From contig CP136069.1 of NCBI GenBank assembly GCA_032622095.1, positions 34,260,194-34,324,193 of the forward strand: DNA of 64,000 bases, given 5' to 3'. Each line of letters opens with the position of its first letter. Position 1 is the first letter of the stretch. Made by a program: the position numbers and the translations under genes. Origin of the DNA: Siphonodentalium dalli (Eukaryota > Mollusca > Scaphopoda > Gadilida > Siphonodentaliidae). A model generated the notes under the pieces. That model did no database searches. It worked only from the letters and a program-made list of their open reading frames with translations, and was not told where the DNA came from. Of the stretch, positions 1 through 13,900 are shown piece after piece.

Positions 1-202
1 TGTAGCTTTTCAGTTGTGAGAAGAATCTGTATGTATATGTATGGTAAGAATTTGATACATGTGTTTGATTTTTTCCTTTTACAGGACTCAAGCTGCATAT
101 ATTGACTAATTTTTGTGCTTTAGGCATTTAATTTTACATCGGTTAGATAACTTCTATTAATAGCCTGGTTTTACGAACTCATCCTACAACATTGTTTCCA
201 TT

Positions 203-351
203 CAAGCCTTGAAATAGTGTGTCTGTCATTTGCAGAATGAGGTCCCCAGAGGGTGAATTTGGTGATGCTAGCCTGCTATGCGGGGTAGCATCACTAAATT
301 CACCCTCTGGGAACCTCATTCTGCAAATGACAGACACTATTTCAAGGCTTG
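203..351. mobile_element. F foldback element, short copy
   Basis: First of the F family: ends CAAGCCTTGAAATAGTGTG and its complement, with inner arms reading AGAATGAGGTCCCCAGAGGG meeting at a short CCTGCTATGCGGGG centre, so nearly the whole 149 bp folds on itself. The flanks GTTTCCATT and GTTTCCTAT match at 7 of 9 bases, compatible with a 9-bp target duplication (MULE-like). Confidence 0.7.
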
Positions 352-475
352 TTTCCTATATTGTATTTTTTTATTGAATATTTTATGTTCATATGGGAGG
401 CGACTAATTGAAGTCATTCTTGTTAGTGCTTACTGGTTGTAGGGTGCACGGAGAGTGCACATCTGATATGTTATG

Positions 476-690
476 CAAGCCTTGACATATGGTGTCTGTC
501 ATTTGCAGAATGAGGTCCCCAGAGGGTGAATTTAGTGATGCTACCCCGCATAGTGGGCTAGCATCACCAAATTCACCCTCTGGGAACCTCATTCTGCTGA
601 GGTGTAAGCAGAATGAGGTCCCCAGAGGGTGAATTTGGTGATGCTAGCCCGCTCATTCTGCAAATGACAGGCACACTATTTCAAGGCTTG
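476..690. mobile_element. F foldback element, two-hairpin copy
   Basis: Same ends as the copy 125 bp upstream, but with a second partial hairpin starting after GCTGAGGTGTAAGCAGAATG. The second hairpin lost most of one arm. Flanks show no clear duplication. Confidence 0.65.
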
Positions 691-828
691 TATGGACATA
701 ACATAAGTTTTCTGGTAAATATTACTTGAAGATTTATATGGAGGATTCATTTATCTTTTGTGGAAAAAAACATCACACTGTCAGATCTCAGTTTAGGCCT
801 TGGTTAATTAAGAAATTAATGTCGTAGG

Positions 829-1310
829 TATGTGTGTTATTGGGGGGGGGATATGGCGCTGTGGTCATTTGGGGGCCCATTTAGTGTAAACCACGTACAT
901 TCATTTCTTATATTTATATAACTTTTTGATGATTTATTCCCCTAAAGTTTATTTAAGAAATGAAAGTGGTGGTGGTGTTATAGGGGATACAGTGCTGTGG
1001 TCGTTGGAGTACATGTGTAAAGCGGTTTACACTAAATGTGCCCCCAACGACCACAGTGCCGTATCCCCCAATAACACACACACACCTCTACATTCATTTC
1101 TTATATTATATAGCTTTTTGATGATTTATTCCCCTAAAGTTTATTTAAGAAATGAATGTGGTGGTGGTGTTATAGGGGATACAGTGCTGTGGTCGTTGGA
1201 GTACATGTGTAAAGCGGTTTACACTAAATGTGCCCCCAACGACCACAGTGCCGTATCCCCCAATAACACACACATACACACCTCTACATTCATTTCTTAT
1301 ATTTATGTAG
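829..1310. repeat. Tandemly duplicated palindromic MITE
   Basis: A palindrome with arms reading GGGGATACAGTGCTGTGGTC (963 region and 1175 region) is present twice in a direct repeat. The boundary sequence TCATTTCTTATATT starts at about 901, 1094 and 1290, giving periods of 193 and 196 bp. A third, half copy lies at 829-893. The long open frame across it is only an effect of the duplication. Confidence 0.7.
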
Positions 1311-1768
1311 CTTTTTGATGATTTATTCCCATAAATAAAGCTGAGTGTATTCTTATTTATTATCAGAAAAATGGAAGATAAATTGAGACTAGCCAACACA
1401 GCACATTAAGTCAGCCCAATATAAGATTTCCAAACGCTTAGCTACGATAACATGATCGATATAATTAACTGGTTTCAGATGTAATTCAGCAGGCTCAATT
1501 ATTCTGCTGACCACTAATAGTCAGATTAGGTCAACAATTTTAACTTCCTGTTAGTGATACACTAGAGAGATCTCTGCATTATTGTGATGTAAACCGGGTG
1601 ACCCCATTGGCAGTTGACCAATCACCAAACTGTATTTAGTGTATCGTGGACAGGCTATGTAAATATTCTTATTTATTTTCACAAAATGTGCCGAGAATAT
1701 AAGAGATAAATATTTAAGAATTTACGATACATATTTCTCTCATCATCAGTTTTCTTTCAATTATATAG

Positions 1769-1955
1769 AAATCACTAGTTACGGCCACAACAACCCGACG
1801 TAAACAGCAACAGGAGATGATTAGAAGAGCACTGTTGGCAGAAGAAGAGCGTAAAAGAATTGGTCGTGAAAATTTCCCGATGACGACTATAAATGTGACG
1901 ACGTCAGCTGCATATGAGCCGGCGTTGCACCACGGTGGGGAGGAGCATGAAGAAG
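1769..1955 (+). CDS. unc79: unc79 exon 1 of window
   Basis: The acceptor is the AG at 1767-1768 after a pyrimidine-rich run. The frame opens at 1769 with KSLVTATTTRRKQQ, directly after an in-frame TAG made by the acceptor itself, so the start is well fixed. A basic/acidic charged helix (about 15-34) is followed by MTTINVTTSAAYEPALHHGG. Two overlapping donors exist, GT at 1956 (AAG|GTGGTA) and GT at 1959 (GTG|GTATTC). They differ by one codon and both end in phase 1. The first fits the consensus better. Confidence 0.85.
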
Positions 1956-4900
1956 GTGGTATTCACAATTCAGTTACATCCTTTTGTATTCTGTTTTTTT
2001 TTCAGCATTCCTAATGCTAAAGTCATGGTGTAAATTTAATATTCGTGGCTATTTTATATCTACGGCGTGGTAAACAGAGACACTTCGTATCAGTAAAGTC
2101 TCGATCTGAGGTCCTTGTTAAGGGTACAATATTCATATTTAAAGATGGATCATCTCTTCCCCAACATGATTTATATAATTTCCTGGGTATGAAATAATAA
2201 ATATGAATCGAAGACCCCTGTCTGGAAACGCGTCTATCATTTTGTATTGATTTTATTTTGATTTTTTTTTTCATATAAAATAATTCTGTCCTTTCAATAA
2301 TGGTCTCTGATATTCATAACCACCTTATATATATTTGCATTTTTTTTACTATTTTAATTATTGAAAATAAGCATATGCTGCACTCTGGGTCTTATCTACT
2401 TGATTTGCACTTAATATTACAATAGATACAGTAATCGACCTCTTAACCACAGCAGAATGATGGGTAACTTTTCAGGATTTAGTCGGAAATATGGCTTGTT
2501 GCCATTCATCGGAAAGCTCTCGGGGAGACCTTTCCGATGAATGGCAACAAGCCATATTTCCGACTAAATCCTGAAAAGTTACCCATAATTCTGCTGTGGT
2601 TAAGAGGTCGATTACTTAGGGCATTACTGTACCATCATTAGATACATTTTGCAGCTCGTATTTGTTCGGACCACCACGCTGGAGGCATCTCTCAAAAAGT
2701 TCTACATAGTAACAAATATATGACCCATTAATCGATACCATATTTGTCCCATTATAATAAAATAAAATAGAAATAAAATCAATATTAATTGATAGAAGCG
2801 TTTCCGACAGGGATTTCCAACTCATATTGTTATATATTATTATTTCATAACGAAAGTAGGTATTAAATGAGAAAATTCTAAATAAAATCAATTTTAATTA
2901 ATAGAAGCTTTTCTGGACATATATCCTCGATTCATATCTATTATTTAACACACCGGAATCTATATAAAACTTGCTGGGATGAAATACATTATCTTTAATA
3001 CATTATTGGTCACATTAATTTTCAGCCGAATTAGTTGCATGTGATTAAATTTGGGAAAAATTCTTTTAATCGAAAGCTAGTCTGGTCGTAAATAGTTTTG
3101 CTTTTGACAAAAATCATTATTGAGAGTGAACTGTGCTTGCATATAATCAGAGAATAGTGAAATTAATAAAGCTTACTAAACACATAGGTTTGTGACATGC
3201 AATCTGCTAGAGATTACTTTAATATAGAGCAGCATGTTAACCCTTTACCCAACAGAAGGGCCCTGTGCCAATGCATTCTCTTATATATGCGAGTCGACCA
3301 TAGGTCGCCTCGCATATATAAGAGAATGCATTGGCCTAAAAAAAATCTTTTTTTAACACTTTTTACCATTTTTTCTTACATTCTTTAACAATTTTATAAT
3401 TTTTAATGTGTTAAGCCAATGCATTCTCTTATATATGCGAGGCGACCTATGGTCGACTCGCATATATAAGAGAATGCATTGGCACAGGGCCGTTCTGTTA
3501 GATAAAGGGTTAAAAGAGATGTTTATTCATTTAAATTATCATTTGCCCCGAATGATTGTTTTTTAAACACAATTTTATGAGCCATCACCGAAGTTTGCTA
3601 TTTTTCTAACCCAGTGAATGAATTAACCACCCTGGTAAAGTGATCCTGCTAAATTTCTATGATGTTGGTGAGGCAAAATAATGCTGTTAACCCTTTCATG
3701 ATGCGAGCTGTGCTGGTGCAGCATTAAACACCCTGTTCCAGTGCATTCATTTAGATATGCAAGTCTCACATGGGAGCCTCGCATATATAAGAGAATGCCA
3801 TGGCTTACAAGGTCATTGTAAAGATTGTTAGGCCAATGCATTCTCTTATATATGCGAGGCTCCCTGTGGGAGACTCACATATGTAAGAGCATCAATTAGC
3901 ACATGGTTTTTCGCAAAATTTGTCACCAATCGTTATTAACCCTTTCGTGTTGCAGCATTAAATATCCTGTTCCAGCGCATTCTCTTATATATGTGAGTCT
4001 CCCATGGGAGCCTTGCATATATAAGAGAATACACTGGCTTACAAGGAATACATATACATGTTCTTGAATGTTTCACACAAACGCTGGCTTTTTCTCAAAT
4101 CGTCTGGGTTAGCTAAACACCACGAAAATGACAACTTTAGAAATATAACGTTACTTTTTCTTAACAGCCTCAATTTGTCCCACGAGCATCATAGGAATTC
4201 AGCAGGCCCACTTCATGAGGGGTGTTAACAATGAATTTGCTCTTTATATTGAATGGTACCTTGATGCATTGTTCTAAAGAATGTCATCGCTGATAAGATT
4301 TTTGCTGTTGATTCGTTAATTGATTAGCAAATATCTCAGCACTGACGTTACATTACACCTTTGATCCATAGATTTAATATGACACCTTTGATCCATATTT
4401 CAACCATCGACAACCACCAAACACCAACCCTTGACACTGCCTGGTCTTCAGTGGATGATTTCAATTACACTTGGAAGATTAAATGCTGTTGAAGAAAAAA
4501 CATTTGCACTGTTTGCACTTGCTTGAAAATATTAAGGTTAAAACAGTCATCGGTTATAATACCAGGACCAACACTGTTACATGGCTAGATAACCTGTTAG
4601 AAATAAATATAAAGATATACAGCATAACTAATGGCTAAAATTGTTGCTGTCTTCAAGACTGGCTACCAGCTATAAAACCAGCTACTTAACATCCCCATAT
4701 TGACCCTTCCATGACTGGAGCCTCCTGAAATTTGTGAACCCTGTGCCAATGCATTCTCTTATATATGCGAGTCTCCCGTAGGGACCCTCGCATATATAAG
4801 AGAATACATTGGCCTAACAATATTCACCTTCCATGTAAGCCAGTGCATTCTCTTATATATGAGAGGTTCCCTATGAGAGACTCACATATATAAGAGAATG

Positions 4901-7900
4901 CACTGGAACACCAGCACAGCTTCCGTCATGAAAGTGTTAAGCTTGCCGATTGTTTGCTCGTCTTCACTTCAAAACAGAATCTTACTGACGAGTTACACTT
5001 TGTAAGAAAACCGGTCCAAATGCTTTACTTTATATTATTTGTTTTACTTCTTCAGCTCCCTATTTCTCTTAAGTTACAGCTTTATGCTCTTGAAAATAGT
5101 TGAAAAGTACTATGTTCGCCGTAGATAACATTATAATTTACAAGTAACCATGGTTTTCTTGTTATATTTAAACTTTTTTCTTTTTTTGGAGCGCAACCAC
5201 TTTGTGTGACTTAAAGCCACATGGCAGTTTGAGTTCCAAAATACACCTAATAATATAAGAAATTATTCTATATTTATTTAAATATTCTATATTTATTTAA
5301 ATAATTATAAAAAATAATTCTATGATTTCTTTATATCCTCCAGTTTTGGGGACAACAGGAAGACAGCCTTTACAGGTTATGCCGTCCCCAATAACTCATT
5401 GTTTGTATACATTAATTGTTATATTGAGTTATGAATTGAGTTATGAATAAATAATCATAGTCATAGAAACAAAACGGGTTTTTTCAGCGCTATATATCGA
5501 CAAATTTATTCAGAAATCTTCCGCGTAGGCATGTTTTGAGATACCTCTTATCAAGTTATGTATGCATAATTTTGTATAATGAACAAGCCATGTCCATTTA
5601 AATTTATTGTTTATGGTGTACTTTATTGCTTATGATTACTGTGGTTGTGGAACAATTATTGACTAACTAACCACTGAAGTCCAGTAGCAATTATCTTTCC
5701 CTAGCATTTACTTGAGTGTCTACCAAATCCTATTGCAAGGCTTTATAATAATTTGTGAGATAAATCTATGCACAAATATTCACACACTCACGTTAACCTT
5801 GAAATCCAACACACTTATCCATTCCCACAACCCATCCATAGTCCTTTTATCTTGAGCATTGTGCATTCAATTTGCATCCACTATGAATAATTTTTTTCTC
5901 ATATTAAAATCTAACATTAAATAATTTGGTTAAATCGGTATAAGCTATTGTGTCAGTTTATCTTATCATTATAACTATTGTATCCCCAAGTTAAGCAAAC
6001 ATATATGACCACAAATTGACTACCCAATACATCTAACTTAGTCACAAGCCTGGAAATAGTGTGTCTGACATTTGCAGAATGAGGTCCCCAGAGGGTGAAT
6101 TTAGGTGTCCAATGGTTGAACATCACCAAAAAAAAACTGGGGAAATTCAATCTGATTCTAGGTCTCCCATAGCAGTTGAGGCCTAAACATAATGAGGTTC
6201 CCAGAGTGTTTAATTTAGTGATGCTACTTCGTAGTGCAGGATAGCGTCACTAAATTCACCCTCTGGGGACCTCATTCTACAAATGACAGACAAACTATTT
6301 GCAGGCTTGAAAACAGTAAAGCCTTAAATAATCGACTTTTTAACCACATCAGAATTATGGGTAATTTTCCAATGAATGGCAACAAGCCATATTTCCGACT
6401 ATATCCTGAAAAATTACCCATAATTCTGATGTGGTTAAGAGTTGATTATTTAGTGCATTACTGTACATAATATCATAGGATAAGTTCTGTGTCTGTTTTG
6501 TGCACAATGTTCGAGTCTTGGTATTAGTGATACTCTATGAACATGTGTTAAATTTGTTGTTGAAAGTTTACGATCGTGTTCATGAAGTGTTCTTCTGATG
6601 AATTCTGTTGTCTGTTGCCGGTTGGTGCAAACTGCTTCTGATGGGTCTTCGCCATCTAGTGCCACTGGCTGAAATAGCCACTGCTTTTTATTTACTAAAA
6701 TCAACATTTTATTAAAATGTTTTTTCATGTATTACAGTTAATTCATAATTATTTGTTGTGTTAATTAAAAAATGCTTACAATACAGTCATGCACTGTTGT
6801 CTGAGATACGTTGAAAATTCCTAACATCTATATGATGACTTCATTGGAAGTCTCTCATATAGAACATTTGAAATTGTATCTGGAAGTTTATTAGCCAAAT
6901 GTCTCTTTGGGGTCCTTGTAAACTCTTATGAGCTCTTGAAAACTCCTTGAATTTGATCGTGATAAAATATTCTGACAGGGATTGCGTCAGGAGCAATTTG
7001 GACCATGTTCTTGGTTGTAATGCATATTACCGTCTTGACCTGCAACAGATGACCTAAGTTATTATCCAAGTTCATGTTCGTGTATGCGCGACTTCTAATG
7101 TGTGTTGCTATTGCCAAAGGAAATCATGTGATTTTTGCATCATCATGTGGATGGCCATTTAGACTTAGTGTCGTGCAATGAAACAGGTATTAAAGTAGAA
7201 TAACTAAATTGATTACATTCCGACGTGTGATTTACCATGATTTCTCAAGTGAGTATAAATGATAATTTCACTAATGAATTATGTAACTTTAACACTTTGT
7301 GTAACCATTCACGCTATCGAAATGTATGCATTACGGGTATAATGGCAGTATTTTTTGGATTTCTATTAATTCAGATGCTTATAGTGGAATATAATAAGCA
7401 GAATAATCACTTGATTGAACTGGTGACGTGAGATAATTGAGGGACTATTTTGTAAAACACTCGAGTGCAATGCGCTCTCATGTTTTTACAATGTGCCAGC
7501 CTAGCGCATTGTTAACCCTTTACCCAACAAACCGGCCAAAACCGGCCAAATAAAGCTTCAACAGCCTAAAATATCTTCGGTCTGTCTCAATAGAACCATA
7601 CAAATATGGATATCATTGGAACCGGCTCCTTGACCACATTGTGATAGTTACAGTTAGCCCTGTGCCAATGCATTCTCTTATATATGCGAGTCGACCATAG
7701 GTCGCCTCGCATATATAAGAGAATGCATTGGCCTAAAAAAAAATCTTTTTTTAACACTTTTTACCATTTTTTCTTACATTCTTTAACAATTTTATAATTT
7801 TTAATGTGTTAAGCCAATGCATTCTCTTATATATGCGAGGCGACCTATGGTCGACTCGCATATATAAGAGAATGCATTGGCACAGGGCCCTTCTGTTGGG

Positions 7901-10900
7901 TAAAGGGTTAAAAAGGGTTAACTTAAATCAGTACCAGTCTACCACTGTGAAATCATGTTATTTGTCGAGCCGGAGCTAGTACATCTATAGATTTTGTGGT
8001 TTCCTTTTGCAATAACGACACTCATCAGTAGTCCCATGTACATGTATCTAAACAATGGCTATTATCTTGACTTGAAGTATCACTAATGGTTACCAGTTTG
8101 ACAGTAGACCTGAATAGCTACGCTGTGGGTGCTTTCGTGTGACTAGGTAGCTCAAATTGTCTAGACGCTTTTCATCTGAGGCTGTCTACTGTTCCATGGT
8201 TAGTTTCAAACGAGGTGAGCACTAGTGATACAAATAGTCCTAACTTTAAAGTTGATCACCTACGTTAGAAAGTTTTGTTAATGTGGGTTTTATTGCAATA
8301 TAATTTTGTTGACTCAGTTTTCCAATTTAAATATTGAGCATCTAAGGTCACTTTAAATAGTATTATTTGGTAGAATGGTATCACATTGTTAAGATATGAA
8401 ATTTGTTCATTTATCATTCAGCGGTTAATAAATTTAGTATCTTTCGAGGGGATTACTTTGGAAATTTTCACAAATTTAGCTTACAAATATTTTATTTACT
8501 ATTATTTATTATTATAAAGTGCCGTTTTAACCTGGATATTTTTGTGATTCCAATTTGAAAATTTACTCGGTCAAGTTTAAACTTTTTATTTCTATCTCAC
8601 AAATGAAAACATCTCTTTAATTAACATCATATATCATATACTTACTAAACAAAACCATTCTACTAGTTCTTGGCTCAAAGATGAAATAAGAGATGTCTCA
8701 TGTTCTTCAATATACAGTAATGCTCTAATTAATCGACTGCTTAACCACAGCAGAATTATGGGTAACTTTCTGCTGTGGTTAAGCAGTTGATTAATTAGAG
8801 CATTACTGTAATAACATGCTTGTACAGCAGTATTAACCCTTCCTGAAATTTTGCGAAAACCCTGTGCCAATGCATTCTCTTATAAATGCGAGTCTCCTAT
8901 AGGGAGCTTCGCATATATAAGAGAATACATTTACTTTGACCTTGTAAGACAGTGCATTCACTTATATGTGCCAGGCCACCTATGGGAGACTTGCATATAT
9001 AAGAGAATGCACTGGCACAGGGTCTTTAACCCTTTCATGATGGGAGCAGCACTGGTGCAGCATTAAATATTCTGTGCCAGTGAATTCTCTTATATATGCA
9101 AGTCTCCATATGGGAGCTTCGCATATATAAGAGAATGCACTGGCTTACAAAGTCCATTAAATAGTGTTAGGTCAATGCATTCTATTATATATGCGAGTCT
9201 TCCATAGGGATCCTATGCGAAAGAATGAGATGGCACAGTGTTTTTTCCAAAATTCAGGAAGTTGCAGTCATGAAAGCGTCAGTGCTGCACCAGTGCATTT
9301 CCCGTCATGAAAGGGTTAATGCTGCACCAGCGCATTTCCCGTCATGAAAGGGTTAATAATCTTTTATCAGAGATAAGAACAAAACTTTCTACACATTGAT
9401 CAACTTTATCTAGATTGATTGTCATGAGAATTCATTGTGAAGAACTCACTCCCCATTGTAGATGTATATAGAATGCTTCCTAGTAACTCTACACTTCCTC
9501 AGTTTTATTGGATACATATTCGAATGCTAAGAGTGGTGAGAATGTTAAATGAAAGCTAGTCTTAATTTTTCTAGTTTTATTGGATACTAATTTGAGTGCT
9601 AAGAGTGGTGTGAATGTTAAATGATAGCTAGTCTTAATTTTTTAGTTTTATTGGATACTAATTTGAGTGCTACGAGTGCTGAGAATGTTAAATGAAAGCT
9701 AGTCTTAATTTTTTAGTTTTATTGGATACTAATTTGAGTGCTACAAGTGGTGAGAATGTTTAATGAAAGCTAGTCTTAATTTTTCTAGTTTTATTTGATC
9801 TAATTCGAGTGCTATGAGTGGTGAGAGTGTGAGCAGAAAGCTAGTCTTAATTTTCTAGAATTCGAGTTATGATTGAGGATATGCTATTAAGCCTTGAAAT
9901 AGGGTGTCTGTCATTTGCAGAATGAGGTCCCCAGAGGGTGAATTTAGTGATGCTACCCCGCATAGCGGGCTAGCATCACCAAATTCACCCTCTGGGGACC
10001 TCATTCTGCTTACACCTCAGCAGAATGAGGTTCCCAGAGGGTGAATTTGGTGATGCTAGCCCCCTATGCGGGGTAGCATCACTAAATTCACCCTCTGGGG
10101 ACCTCATTCTGCAAATGACAGACACCCTATTTCAAGGCTTGTATGCTATTGGGAGGCCTCGAGGAGATTGTCTATGCGGAATTAGAATCAAGATGTGTCA
10201 GATTAAAATTCATATATAATAATAGAAATAATTTCTAAACCAAGAAATAAGGCACTGCATTATTTGAAGCTCAATTCATATTCATCTCGGGGGGCCTCGG
10301 TGGCTCAATCGGTTAGGGGTACCACTCCAAGCCGTTTCGCCCTCCAGCGCTGGCGATAAGGGTTCAAATCCACATGTTTCCATCGTGGACTTTGTAACTC
10401 TAAATCGTTATCTGGTGGAGTTGCCAGTTACTCGCCGATGGCCGGTGGTTTGCCGCACATGGTTGACGAGTTTATTAGCCATTGAAATAACTGTTAGATT
10501 AGTCGCAAGTGTGCGGATTTCCTCCACCACTAAAACTGGCAATGTCGTGATATGGCCTTATTAGCTAAAGCGACAATAAACCCCAATGAATCAATCATAT
10601 TCATCTCTGGTTGGTTGTATACAAAGGAGAACGAGTGAAGCACCGGTATAGCTCAGCAGACACAATATTCATAGAAACAAGAAAAGTAAAGATGGTAGAT
10701 ACAGTAATGCTCTAATTAATCGACTCCTTAAACACAGCAGAATTATGGGTAACTTTTCAGGATTTAGTCGGAAATATGGCTTGTTGCAACAAGCCATATT
10801 TCCGACTATATCCTGAAAAGTTACCCATAATTCTGCTGTGTTTAAGGAGTCGATTAATTAGAGCGTTACTGTAGGATATGATAGGAAAATTTTATTTACA

Positions 10901-13900
10901 ATATACGTACATCGAATGTACGATGCAAATAAATATAATAGACTATACATGTATATTGTTAGGTATGATATAGGCATGACTAACTGTCTTCCTATCATGA
11001 GAATAGAGTATAGCGTGGAGTGTGAGGAGAAATTTTGATGTGAGCATGCATATAGACTCAAAGAAGAAAACTTTTATGGTATGTGCCTCATAATTATGAA
11101 GTGCACAAATGAGTCCCATAACTTCTATGAGACTACCAAGACTGCCAACAGAGACCAGGGCCCTGTGAATCACCGAGTTTTGTTTGAATCATATGAAAAT
11201 GACAAATCATCGGTCGTAAATATGCCGTATATATACTGTCAACTATATAAATCCTGTGTAGTCTACGTACATTGTTTAAAGGTAGTCAATCTGATCAGAT
11301 GGTCCACATACATCAAGTTACAACAACAATTACATTTGTTCAAAATGTGCTTTAGTTATCAGAATCGATTAATTACAACAAAATAATGCTAACCATTGTC
11401 ATAAAATTTCAGAAAAATGTGTTATTTATCAACATGTTGTTTAATGAAATATGGCCGTGTTATTACTTGATATTAGAGTTATCCATCTTCATCCTCAATT
11501 TTGTCCGAGACCGTTGGTTTGACGACTTTTATCCAGGACAAAAATAAGTAAACATCTCGAGAAATAACAAATTAAAAAAATTGATATCTGATCATCGAAT
11601 GAAATATTTTGTATCCCTGAATCCAAAGAAATAGTAATTTGCGAGCGTTAATTCGGATTATACATCTTTAAAGAAAAAGTTAAATCAATGAAAAATTATT
11701 GAGATAAAGGGAATGATTGTTTACATGAATGTTACTGCATTACGTGATTGAGATATATAAAAATAATACTACCTGAGCGTTAGTTAAATGTGGGGTTGAG
11801 CTGTATGCATGTTTATGAAATTAATGATTTGCTGAGTGCATGGCACATATATGAAAGGAGTGTTTTTGTGTGAGTGTTTATGAATGGACACTACATTTAA
11901 TTCTCCAATATCACTGAGGAATATCTATCAGCCTCCCTCTCAATTTGATGCCTAATCCTGTCAACATGAAATTATTCACTCTGTATACAGTAATGCCCTA
12001 AATAATCGACTGCTTAACCACAGCAGAATTATGGGTAACTTTTCCGGATTTAGTCGGAAATATGGCTTGTTGCCATTCATCGGAAAGCTCTCAGGGAGAG
12101 CTTTCCTATGAATGGCCATATTTCCGACTAAATCCTGAAAAGTTACCCATAATTCTTCTGTGGTTAAGTAGTCGATTATTTTGAGCATTACTGTACATCA
12201 CACTGTACCATATACAGAATTTCTGGGCTCGAAATGTTTGCCTGTCTCTGACAGGTGAACTTATCTGGATACGTCAAAGTTTGCTTTTTATAAAAAATAT
12301 GATGCTTATCAAACTTTAAAGTGATGTGAAACACTCCGGTGGGGTGACCAAATACAAATGGAGAATAATCTTGCTCAAAGTAGTTAATTTTACGAATATT
12401 AATCCAAATTTACAACACACACCATCATTTTTATATATTAATTAAATGCAACGAGTCTCGATGGCCAAATCATTCGCATTAGTTAATCGCCGATAGTAGC
12501 ATCCCGAATCGAGATGTAAATATTTACACTTGAGCATAGTTCATTTCGATGTTTTCTATGGAGAGGTACAGTCGATTTCTTTGAGATTTTCGGCGATGCT
12601 AGTAGAATGCTATATTTCCCCAGTTGGCATAGCGCCTGAGGGCTGACTTATCAGTTTCACGCACCCAAACAAGTCCATAATATGTCTTTAATCCTAAATG
12701 TTTTTTCAAATTGCAAAATAAATTCATAAGAAAGACACTTGTAATTCAGAGATTCTGTTAATTCGTTAACATTAATAACATTAATATTTCGTTTCATTAA
12801 TCGTCAGCATAATTAATGGTAATCTAATTCTAATGATAAGTTGAGATGATAAATGTAGCTGTAGTACTTCTCATATCATTCTTTAATTCGATTGGATATA
12901 TGGTTCAATCAAGAACAAATATTAACAGGCCCTATGTTAGTTTATGTCTTGCCCGTTAGTTCCCAAGTTGCACCCATCATCCAATACAGTATGTCAAATT
13001 TGATAACTAAAATGTAGTATTCCCAATTATCTTAGTTATTTATAGTCGTAGATATACTTTGGATTCTAAATTCGAAGCTAATTTTTCTAGAACATACTTT
13101 TTTAATATTTCCAAAAATTCCAATACCGTTCTATTGTATCTCATGTTAACGGATGTAGAAGTTCCTGTCCACCATTCCATATTTTATTAGAACTTTCTAC
13201 CTTTTTGAATAAAAACTTTTCAAGATGAATTAGTAAACACATCACTGCAGTATACATGTAATTACAGAAGGCTTTGAACCAGAATCTGAAAAGATGGATC
13301 AGATGCGTATTTTGATGAACGATTTGAAATTCTGATGCTTATCGCATTCTGTATTTATTCCACACCCATATATTTGGTAAGCCCAATGATCGACCAAGAG
13401 TTTTACAGATACCTAGTAATGATTTTTACTGTTTGATGGAAACAGATAATCAATTATATAATTTTCACTGAGAGCTTTCCGATGAATGGCAACAAGCCAT
13501 ATTTCCGACCAAATCCTGAAAAGTTACCCATATTTCTGCTATGGTTAAGGAGTCGATTATTTAGGACATTACTGTATCGTGTTTTACCCGGCAGAATATT
13601 TACCCTATCTGTATTGGAACAGTACCTAAGTGTGATGTAGAATTGTGTGAGTAATTTTGTGTTGACTTGAATCTGTTCATGATTGTGATGATATATGTCT
13701 ATTGATTGGTAACACACACCATTGATGGCCTGGTAATAAATGATCACGATACACTTCCCTCCTCCTTCCTTCTAACTCATGACCACGTAAAATCGATACC
13801 TGCCTCGATGGACTTAGTTTGAATTATGTCACGGACCTTGGATTTTTGACAGAGTTGTGCCCCTTTTTGACTTGATTTTTTTTATATAATTGGTTCACAT

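Noticed and set aside
3280-3345. microRNA precursor
   Set aside because: The hairpin is perfect over its whole length, repeated many times and lies inside TTAA-flanked MITEs. A conserved miRNA is not supported.
10289-10385. A tRNA gene
   Set aside because: A and B boxes are present, but the cloverleaf arms do not close and the unit continues into a SINE body with target duplications.
11081-11386. 101-codon open frame
   Set aside because: No recognisable domain, not in phase with unc79 exons, and no supporting signals.
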